This document shows, in pieces, positions 53,404 through 59,991 of a stretch of 59,991 bases of DNA. Source of the DNA: Gammaproteobacteria bacterium. Lineage in GTDB: Bacteria > Pseudomonadota > Gammaproteobacteria > JABCZS01. The notes beneath the pieces are model-generated. The model ran no database searches. It was given only the letters and a program-made list of their open reading frames with translations, and had not been told where the DNA came from. Where the stretch lies: the NCBI GenBank assembly GCA_013289605.1, contig JABCZS010000004.1, forward strand, positions 20,010 through 80,000, given 5' to 3'. The translations under genes and the position numbers were made by a program. Within the stretch, counting starts at the first letter, position 1. The number at the start of each line of letters is the position of its first letter.

Positions 53404-54567
53404 ATGATCATTCTTAACCCTGGTGCATCGAAACCTTTTTGGGCGGGTAATCCGCTGATTTATCCTAAAGCCATCGCGCATGCGCCGCAACTTTCCGCGG
53501 GCGATTGGGTAGAGGTGCGCGATGCGAAACACATTCCTATTGCTTATGGGTTTTTCAATCCTCATTCCTTGTATCGGGTGCGCCTTATTGCTTGGGTGAA
53601 TGAAATGCCCAAGGCTTTGAGTGAACAAGATGTATTGCGGATGCGGATTAAACAAGCGATAAACTTACGGCAAGATTTGGGGTTGCCGGATCCCCATACT
53701 AATGCGTATCGCTTAATTAATAGTGAAGGCGATAAACTCTCGGGCTTAACGGTGGATGTATTAGGCGATGCATTGGTCGCGCACGTCACCGCGTATTGGG
53801 TGTTGCTGCGGCAAAGTTTATTTGCAGAATTATTGCATGCGCATTTTCCGGATAAACAATTAATTTGGCGTTTAAATGAAAATGCGCTGGCACAAGACGG
53901 GTGGCAAAAAAAATCTGAAGCCCATGCATCGACATCTGAAACATCAGTCATTATTCATGAACATGATATTCAATATGTTATCGACCCTACGCAAGGACAA
54001 AAAACCGGTTTTTATTGTGATCAACGCGAAACGCGGCTTTTGATCCGCGAATTGGCACGCGATAAAACCGTATTAGATGCTTGTTGTTTTAATGGCGGTT
54101 TTGCACTTAATGCCGCTAAAGGAGGGGCACGTACCGTGCGTGGAGTGGATTCTTCAGCTTTAGCCATTGCACAAGCACAAAAAAATGCCACGCTTAATCA
54201 GTGTGATATTGAATTTATTGAACAAGAGGCCGTGGAAGCCTTACACACCTATACGGCACAAGATCTGATTATTTTAGATCCGCCAAAACTTGCCCCCTCT
54301 ACGAAACATTTAGCTAATGCTCAACGTAAATATTTACAGTTTAATAAGGCTGCGCTAAATGCTCTGGCACCGCACGGGTATTTGCTCACCTGCAGTTGTT
54401 CACAAGCCATGAGTATTGCAGATTTGACGGGTGTGTTGTTGGAAGCAGCACTTGCCTGCCAAAAAAATATTCAAATTCTTAAAATCGGCAGTGCGGGGCC
54501 GGATCATCCGCAAGCGTTAGCATTTAGTTATAATCATTATTTAAAGTGGTTATTAGTGCGGGTATGA
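53404..54567 (+). CDS. Class I rRNA large-subunit methyltransferase, RlmI-like
   Basis: The 387-residue protein starts with a PUA RNA-binding domain (MIILNPGASKPFWAGNPLIY), then the RlmI core DPTQGQKTGFYCDQRETR, the SAM site DACCFNGGFALNAAKGGA and the LDPPKLAPS and LTCSCSQAM motifs. RlmI makes m5C1962 in 23S rRNA; closely related enzymes (RlmK, others) share the architecture, so the exact target is inferred. The start has a poor ribosome site. The 3' end overlaps the convergent yheT-like gene by 31 bases. Confidence 0.88.
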   Translation: MIILNPGASKPFWAGNPLIYPKAIAHAPQLSAGDWVEVRDAKHIPIAYGFFNPHSLYRVRLIAWVNEMPKALSEQDVLRMRIKQAINLRQDLGLPDPHTNAYRLINSEGDKLSGLTVDVLGDALVAHVTAYWVLLRQSLFAELLHAHFPDKQLIWRLNENALAQDGWQKKSEAHASTSETSVIIHEHDIQYVIDPTQGQKTGFYCDQRETRLLIRELARDKTVLDACCFNGGFALNAAKGGARTVRGVDSSALAIAQAQKNATLNQCDIEFIEQEAVEALHTYTAQDLIILDPPKLAPSTKHLANAQRKYLQFNKAALNALAPHGYLLTCSCSQAMSIADLTGVLLEAALACQKNIQILKIGSAGPDHPQALAFSYNHYLKWLLVRV

Positions 54568-55514
54568 TTAAAATACTCCGGGATCCTGTGCTCTAAATAA
54601 AATTGCATCTTTAAATTGCTATCCAGATGAATAAATCCGACATGGCCGCCGTGCTTGCTGCGCTCTAGCGTCACTGCTTGCGATAAATCTCGAGCATCGG
54701 GTATCACATGCGGTGGGATCATCGGATCATCCATCGCATGTAAGAGTAAGGTCGGAATACTCACGTGTTTTAAGAACGCATAACAACTGGATTGCGTGTA
54801 ATAATCTATTGCATCTTTAAAGCCATGCAGTGGCGCGGTAATTTTATCGTCAAATTCATGGAGGGTGCTGATTTTTTCTAAGTGGTGTTGTAAATGCGCT
54901 AATTGCTGCATCGATATTTTTTGCGCCATTTTCAATTTTAATTGTTGCACAAAACGGTGTTGATACATTTTCAACATACCTTGGTTGAGCTGTGCCACAC
55001 ACGAAGCTAATTGATAGGGCACGCTGACGGCAACCGCAGCACTTAGTGGCGCGGCTTCTTTTTCTTCTCCCAGCCATTTTAATAACACATTCCCGCCTAA
55101 GGAATAACCTATGGCATAAAGCGGTGTGTGGGGATGATGTTGTTTAAGGTGAGCGATTAAGGCGGCTAAATCTTGAGTATCGCCGGAATGATATGCCCGT
55201 GCCAGCCGGTTGGGTGTACCGCTGCAACCACGAAAATGCATGACTACAGCGCGGTAATTGTGTGCTGACAAGGCCTGTAATATGCCTTGAATATAATGTG
55301 AGTGGATAGATCCTTCTAAACCATGTAATACAACGACTATAGGACCATCGCCTCCTACCCAATCGCAATCAATAAAATCACCGTCGGCTAATTCTAAGCG
55401 TTGCCGCTTGATATTTAATACTGTGGTTCTTGGCCAAAATTTTGCCAATAGCGTTTGCGTATGACCATTTTGTAGGAAGTGATTCGTTTGAAAATGAGAA
55501 GGAATGATAGGCAT
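54537..55514 (-). CDS. YheT-like alpha/beta hydrolase
   Basis: The 325-residue hydrolase has the oxyanion segment VVLHGLEG, MHFRGCSGTPN, the nucleophile elbow GYSLGGN, Asp in HAMDDPMIPP and His in KHGGHVGF, and the family N-terminus HFQTNHFLQNGHTQTLLA. YheT proteins are esterase-like and their natural substrate is not settled. It follows the Spy-like gene but a terminator lies between. Its 3' end overlaps the methyltransferase gene by 31 bases. Confidence 0.9.
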   Translation of the reverse strand: MPIIPSHFQTNHFLQNGHTQTLLAKFWPRTTVLNIKRQRLELADGDFIDCDWVGGDGPIVVVLHGLEGSIHSHYIQGILQALSAHNYRAVVMHFRGCSGTPNRLARAYHSGDTQDLAALIAHLKQHHPHTPLYAIGYSLGGNVLLKWLGEEKEAAPLSAAVAVSVPYQLASCVAQLNQGMLKMYQHRFVQQLKLKMAQKISMQQLAHLQHHLEKISTLHEFDDKITAPLHGFKDAIDYYTQSSCYAFLKHVSIPTLLLHAMDDPMIPPHVIPDARDLSQAVTLERSKHGGHVGFIHLDSNLKMQFYLEHRIPEYFNHTRTNNHFK

Positions 55515-55528
55515 TGATTAGGGTTTAT

Positions 55529-55560
55529 AAAACAAGGGCGGAATATTCCGCCCTGTTTTA
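55529..55560 (-). terminator. Terminator of Spy-like gene
   Basis: The perfect dyad agggcggaatattccgccct is flanked by aaac and gttttat, giving T runs in both directions. It lies just past the stop of the Spy-like gene and before the hydrolase gene on the same strand. Confidence 0.85.
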
Positions 55561-55568
55561 TCCGATAA

Positions 55569-56042
55569 TTATTTAATTTTCAGTTTTTGATCAGCCAGTT
55601 TCTTTTGTTCTGGTGTCAATACTTTGTATAAATTATCCAAGGCTGATTTTTGATCTTTTAAAGTTTTGATATTGGTTTCTTCAAAAGCGATTTTTTGATC
55701 AATACGTTCCGCAGCTGTATTCACATACACCTTAGGTTCGCCTTTTACTTTAGGTGCATTAGCAGCCGTGCCTTCACTGTTAGCTTTCATTTTAGCTTTT
55801 GCATCAAACAGTGTTTTCGCACGCGTTTTCACTGCATTTTTATAACCATCCCAAGCGGCTTGCTGATCAGGTTTGATAGCCAACATGGTTTGAGTTTCTT
55901 GCATTTTTGAGTCTATTTTAGCTTCCATTTTTTGTTGTTTTTGTTCTGCAGTCATGGATTGATCCGCAGCGTCATGTGCAAATGAAAGTTGCGCAAATAA
56001 CAACATCATCAGGGCTACTGCTAAATGTTTCATCATTTTCAT
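55569..56042 (-). CDS. Spy/CpxP-like periplasmic protein
   Basis: The 157-residue protein has a signal peptide (cleavage near SFA, residue 22), a fully helical, Lys/Gln-rich mature part and one LTxxQ motif (LTPEQKKL) near the C-terminus with a related MTAEQKQQKM near the start, the Spy/CpxP pattern. Spy-like proteins are periplasmic chaperones or Cpx regulators. No Cpx genes are adjacent. The assignment is to the superfamily, not to an orthologue. Confidence 0.75.
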   Translation of the reverse strand: MKMMKHLAVALMMLLFAQLSFAHDAADQSMTAEQKQQKMEAKIDSKMQETQTMLAIKPDQQAAWDGYKNAVKTRAKTLFDAKAKMKANSEGTAANAPKVKGEPKVYVNTAAERIDQKIAFEETNIKTLKDQKSALDNLYKVLTPEQKKLADQKLKIK

Positions 56043-56187
56043 TCTAAAAAACTCCTAGTTCTATAATTATTGTTCACACTACACCACTTCAACGTTATGT
56101 TGATATAGCGACTCCATGGTATCACTACCGTCATAGACCATACAACAGTTATATTGCTTTAATGTGTCTGCTACTTTTCAAATGTGT

Positions 56188-57342
56188 TTAAGACATTTGA
56201 TTGGTGATGTGAGTGGGGGGAGCAAACTGTTTATGTAAGTCAGCGAAAGATATATTCATCCCAAAATTTAGATTCGTGGCATTTAATATAGGTGTAGCGG
56301 TGGAGGTAGAACTGCGCGTAGAACTGGACGCTGAAGATGAGCTACTCGCAGCAGTCGATACCACAGCATTAACATGTTGGGGAGCAGGTTCAAGCTCCAC
56401 AGACCTTTTACGCGCAAAGCTGGGATCGGATTCTATGTGTTGAAAATGGGTGGCAAACGTCCAATTACTGTTATTTGTTTGCATCTTAGCTTGATAAGCC
56501 TCACACATGGGGTGATCTTGAATTAAACCTTTTACGACGGCATAGACTTGTGGCAAATAGTTCTCACGTTCAGTGGTCAGTGCATTAGCTCCTAGAAAAT
56601 AGCGATTATCCTGCCCCAGAGTCTTTATTTTATCAGCCAAATTTTTTGCTTTGGTCTTATATTTACCGGTATGTGAACTCGGTGCGTCATTAGCCCAGCC
56701 TGCAGCTTGTGTGCGGTCGGTTACTTTCATAAATTCGAGAAAATGTAAGGCATAAGCCAAATCATCCAAACCTTTTTTTCCTTCCCTTTGCTGGATCAGT
56801 TTATCCATGATACTGCCGTAAGTATCCTGAACGAGAAGTGAATCTGAGCATGGGGCCGCGAGTAGTATACGTAAATTGTCCATAATTAGATTGAGTTCAA
56901 GATTGTTAGTTTCTTTACGTGAGCAAAATAAATGTGTATAGACTTCTAACTGGGCCAGTTGCTGCTTCACTGCATCAAATTGTGGATCTTTGGGATTAAA
57001 CGGCCCCTGTAGAGGTAACTGCTGAACAATTCTGAGTAATTCACTGGCAATTCTGAGTTGAAAAACATTTTTTTGATAACTAATGTCTTTAGTATTCGCT
57101 ATGGATCCCGTATTAAAACACCCTTTATTAACAAGGTTTTCGCTCCACTTCATCAGCTGGTGGCAAACTGGCAAAATAGCTTCATTATGTTTGTCTTTTA
57201 TACGCACCTCCGTACCATCGGGGTTTGCATTCTGATATTTTTTGTATAATGCGGCGATCTCGTTTGGAACATTTTTTTTTAGCTGTTCAACAGTGAAATA
57301 GGTTAATTGTGCTTGCTGCTGCAGAAGTTGGCTTAATGGCAT
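56188..57342 (-). CDS. Uncharacterised 384-residue protein, paralogue of upstream gene
   Basis: I do not recognise this protein. It is helical for about 310 residues, then has a Ser/Thr/Ala-rich tail (AASSSSSASSSTRSSTSTAT). It shares with the product of the gene 12 bases upstream the start MPLS, a KWSE/EWSH tryptophan block (Trp66 here) and FQLRIASELLRI versus FKLHIAAEIQTI followed by a similar helix ending in YTHLF/ATFRLY, so the two look like diverged tandem duplicates. No signal peptide. Effector-like composition. Confidence 0.7.
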   Translation of the reverse strand: MPLSQLLQQQAQLTYFTVEQLKKNVPNEIAALYKKYQNANPDGTEVRIKDKHNEAILPVCHQLMKWSENLVNKGCFNTGSIANTKDISYQKNVFQLRIASELLRIVQQLPLQGPFNPKDPQFDAVKQQLAQLEVYTHLFCSRKETNNLELNLIMDNLRILLAAPCSDSLLVQDTYGSIMDKLIQQREGKKGLDDLAYALHFLEFMKVTDRTQAAGWANDAPSSHTGKYKTKAKNLADKIKTLGQDNRYFLGANALTTERENYLPQVYAVVKGLIQDHPMCEAYQAKMQTNNSNWTFATHFQHIESDPSFARKRSVELEPAPQHVNAVVSTAASSSSSASSSTRSSTSTATPILNATNLNFGMNISFADLHKQFAPPTHITNQMS

Positions 57343-57354
57343 AATGATTCTCCT

Positions 57355-58242
57355 CTATGAATAGCGCTGAATAGACGAACTGGATTGTTGCGAAAGTAGC
57401 GTGGCTCGTTCAGCGCTTGATGAGTTATTATTTCTCATCCAATCGATGAGCATGCTCATGGAAGAAGTGTTAGATGAGGCCGCATTATTATTGCTCAATT
57501 GAGGTTGCTCAGCGGATAATGCAGTCAAAGTGGTTTGCATGTGTCTACATGCTTCTGTATTTTGCAACATTGGTAAAGTGATCTTTTGTACTGCATGGGC
57601 ATACTCTTTATGCGTAATCCAACCTTGGGCCAAGGGTGTTTGTTTCCACTCGTCAAGTTGACTTTGCGCTTGGGGTGAATCGGGCTTTATTTGCAGTAAG
57701 GTTTTGAAATGATCGACATAGGCCACTGCCCGCTTATTGTGGTCGATAATTTTATTAATCACATATTCAAAAGGCACAAGCAGTGGGTAGGGCGCTGTTT
57801 TCTCACTGATATCTTGAGCGCTCATACCTAACGCTGTAGCAAGTGGATTCATTGCACGCGCGAATATAGTCGAGGGTAAAATTTTATATAAACGAAAGGT
57901 CGCGTGTATTTGCTGGACCTTTGCTTTTAATGCTATTAATTCTGCAGGTGAATTGGCAATACTTCCGTCTTCATTAAATTTAAGCGCGGAATAAATAGTC
58001 TGGATTTCAGCAGCGATATGCAATTTAAATCGGGCCCTATCTGACTTTGAGAGCGCATAGTGATGAGACCATTCTTTTAGCGCTAATGCCGATTCTTTGA
58101 TTTTTGCGTATTGACTGGTGTTATTGCCTTTATCTTGAGTGGTAATAGCGTCTAGATCGGTACCTATTTTCTGGCGATCCAGTACTAATTGCTCGTCGTT
58201 CTTATTAAGACCGGCTTTTAAAATGATTGTAGATAAGGGCAT
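57355..58242 (-). CDS. Uncharacterised 295-residue protein, first of paralogous pair
   Basis: Helical, soluble, with no known domain. Residues 45-120 (KEWSHHYALSKSDRARFKLH onward) align by eye with residues 55-140 of the downstream product. The C-terminus is Asn/Ser-rich (NNNAASSNTSSMS and NNNSSSAERATLLSQQSSSS). A ggag ribosome site precedes the ATG. The 12-base gap makes an operon likely. Ser/Asn-rich C-terminal tails occur in several unknown proteins of this window. Confidence 0.7.
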   Translation of the reverse strand: MPLSTIILKAGLNKNDEQLVLDRQKIGTDLDAITTQDKGNNTSQYAKIKESALALKEWSHHYALSKSDRARFKLHIAAEIQTIYSALKFNEDGSIANSPAELIALKAKVQQIHATFRLYKILPSTIFARAMNPLATALGMSAQDISEKTAPYPLLVPFEYVINKIIDHNKRAVAYVDHFKTLLQIKPDSPQAQSQLDEWKQTPLAQGWITHKEYAHAVQKITLPMLQNTEACRHMQTTLTALSAEQPQLSNNNAASSNTSSMSMLIDWMRNNNSSSAERATLLSQQSSSSIQRYS

Positions 58243-58545
58243 GTGTCACTCCTGGATGTCTATTATGGTCTTGAGTAAACTAAAATTTACTTATGAGATT
58301 AACTAACATCGTATCATGACTTTCTTAAGAAAACCTTAGTCAGCTAACAATTATTATGTAACACTTTGTATTATAAGTACAAAGTGGGCAAGCCTATCGA
58401 TCTCACCGCTCCTAAAGCCAAGTCTTTCGACTTAAACTAAAATTCATGGAGACTCGTTTAGGGGACAGGGTGAGGAGAAAGATGGATTTCCGGGGTTTTT
58501 GAGAAAACTACTAAAATGATTGATAACAAATTGTTTTTAAAAAAA
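58243..58545. other. Gap upstream of paralogue operon
   Basis: About 300 bases with the operon's promoter region near 58243-58370 (A+T rich, no clear boxes) and a fragment of the repeat tail at 58383-58430 (gggcaagcctatcgatctca, ccgctcctaaagcc). I see no gene. Confidence 0.5.
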
Positions 58546-58580
58546 ATTAGTGGGGGATCACTTATTAGTGGGGATCACTT
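58546..58580. repeat. Tandem duplication of 18 bases
   Basis: attagtgggggatcactt (58546-58563) is followed directly by attagtggggatcactt (58564-58580), differing by one G. It adjoins the outer arm of the composite element. Confidence 0.8.
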
Positions 58581-59172
58581 AAGGAGCGGTAAGATCGATA
58601 GGCTTCGCACCGAAGTAAAGCTGAGGGATCCCCAGTTTGATAATAAAGTGGAGCTGTCACTGGCGCAAAGTCCACCGATTTGTCACCCCGCAAAAACTGC
58701 GTCAACTGATCTGATTAGAATTGTTGTACGCTCACGCAGTTTTGTGCGGGGCCCGGTAACGATTTACCTAAGTGCATATTTGCCTTCAATATATTCCTTT
58801 AGCTAAATTGCTACCGGGCCCCGCACAAAACTGCGTGAAAGTATTGTTTCCTATCAAGATCGGTTGACGCAGTTTTTGCGGGGTGACAACTCTGGTGTGC
58901 TTTGCGCCGGTGACAGCTTCGCTTTATCCGTTGACAGCTCCACTTTATTATAAACTGGGGATTCCTCAGCTTTGTAAAGGGGGCTGGACGCTTCGTCCGG
59001 GAGGATTTTAACGATCTTAACATGCATAATGAATTTTATATTAAATCTTAACACTTACAAAATTTAAAACAGAGTATTGATGTGATAACAGAAATCAAAA
59101 AATCCCCCCGGACGAAGCGTCCGACCCCCTTTACTTCGGTGCCAAGCTTATCGATCTCACCGCTCCTACAGC
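58581..59172. repeat. Composite palindromic element (repeats B and A nested)
   Basis: Outer arms aggagcggtaagatcgatag with gcttcgcaccgaagtaaag (58583-58621) and their near-exact reverse complement (59133-59171) enclose repeat B (about 58621-58970) and a repeat-A copy (58975-59130). Inside B, bases 58681-58712 pair with 58857-58888 (one mismatch in 32) and 58733-58758 pair perfectly with 58812-58837. No transposase frame is present. Confidence 0.85.
58621..58970. repeat. Palindromic repeat B, near-complete copy
   Basis: From ctgagggatccccagtttga to actggggattcctcagcttt the element is its own imperfect reverse complement, with an apical loop of 53 bases that contains acctaagtgcatatttgcct. The right half recurs at 37801-38000. 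Confidence 0.88.
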
Positions 59173-59293
59173 CGACCCCTTTACAGACAATTCTATAGTA
59201 GAGACAAAAAATCTAGGCTTATGACCCGCTTATTGAAAGGTCACTTCATTAATATATACTCTGTTGACTTACTTATAATCATCTGGGGATGAT

Positions 59294-59327
59294 AAAAAAC
59301 CCGTTATTATTTCTAATAACGGGTTTT
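59294..59327 (-). terminator. rRNA operon terminator
   Basis: aaaacccgttatta pairs with taataacgggtttt around a short loop; read on the minus strand it ends in a T run and lies ten bases past the 5S 3' end. Confidence 0.9.
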
Positions 59328-59337
59328 GGTAGAGGGT

Positions 59338-59455
59338 GCCTGGCAATGACCGACTTTCACATGGGGAGACCCCACACTATCATTGGCGCCAAGTAGTTTC
59401 ACTTCTGAGTTCGGGATGGGATCAGGTGGTACCTACTCGCTATGGTCGCCAGGCA
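59338..59455 (-). rRNA. rrf: 5S ribosomal RNA
   Basis: The minus strand reads tgcctggcgaccatagcgag and ends in gtcggtcattgccaggc, with the conserved ccgaactcagaagtgaaac loop. The length of about 118 bases and the pairing ends are typical of gammaproteobacterial 5S. Confidence 0.95.
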
Positions 59456-59573
59456 TAAACTTTAAATTTGTTATGCATACGCTCGGGATCTGTAAGGGTG
59501 AGTCGTTAGACCTTGCTTACAGCCCCTGGAATAAAACCGTCTTGATTAAAATTTAAATAAACTTAAGTGATAT
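59456..59573 (-). other. 23S-5S spacer
   Basis: The spacer of about 118 bases is A+T rich with no tRNA; it probably holds processing stems only. Confidence 0.7.

Positions 59574-59991
<418 letters not shown>

Noticed and set aside
53562-53951. Minus-strand frame of 129 codons inside the RlmI-like gene
   Set aside because: It lies opposite a clear, full-length methyltransferase with all family motifs; a shadow frame.
58516-58806. 96-codon open frame near 58.6 kb
   Set aside because: It is read from palindromic repeat B and the tandem duplication; no protein-like composition.
59456-59573. tRNA in the rRNA spacer
   Set aside because: The 23S-5S spacer is A+T rich and has no cloverleaf or TTCGA-type T-loop.

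Overview
The window looks like chromosome of a Legionellales-type gammaproteobacterium (Legionella/Coxiella/Berkiella/Aquicella-like) living in or on eukaryotic cells. The basis is conserved gammaproteobacterial housekeeping genes (osmC, ahpCD, birA, ybbA/ybbP, tesA, ubiA, dxs, queD, folE2, typA, pgpA, rlmI-like, yheT-like) interspersed with very large, low-similarity, mostly helical proteins and with eukaryote-like repeat proteins (ankyrin, leucine-rich repeat). This is an inference; no secretion-system gene or species marker other than partial rRNA lies in the window.
Layout. 1-3700: oxidative stress block (osmC; ahpC-ahpD behind an OxyR-like site) and a secreted GLUG-repeat protein. 3745-7665: an EamA transporter, a LuxR-family regulator with a near-consensus sigma70 promoter followed closely by a divergent MurE-like ligase, and a convergent D-Ala-D-Ala dipeptidase-type lipoprotein. 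7992-10096: an ankyrin protein and ychJ, bounded on both sides by copies of a palindromic repeat. 10097-16510: birA, an ABC exporter of the YbbA/YbbP type, tesA, ubiA and a periplasmic YkuD_2-type L,D-transpeptidase-like protein. 16703-20023: a SWIM/SNF2 helicase. 20140-42860: about 23 kb holding only five very large proteins, namely a 3691-residue giant, a 980-residue Ala-rich protein, a 967-residue LRR/coiled-coil protein and an 820/638-residue pair. 43054-43840: a small membrane-protein operon (DUF883/YqjD-like). 44032-48977: dxs, queD, folE2, typA. 49154-52005: two divergent unknown proteins with a PmrA-box-like element between them. 52017-56042: pgpA, a Phd/VapC toxin-antitoxin pair, an RlmI-like methyltransferase, a YheT-like hydrolase and a Spy/CpxP-like protein. 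56188-58242: a two-gene operon of apparently paralogous unknown proteins. 58243-59330: a composite palindromic repeat region. 59338-59991: 5S and the 3' part of 23S rRNA on the minus strand.
The most notable material is the block of giant/effector-like genes, the repeat family that recurs beside such genes, and the LuxR-MurE-like unit with altered ligase motifs. None of the large proteins has a signal peptide that I can see; their composition (Ser/Asn-rich tails, coiled coils, ankyrin or LRR domains) suggests Dot/Icm-type effectors, which is testable but unproven here.
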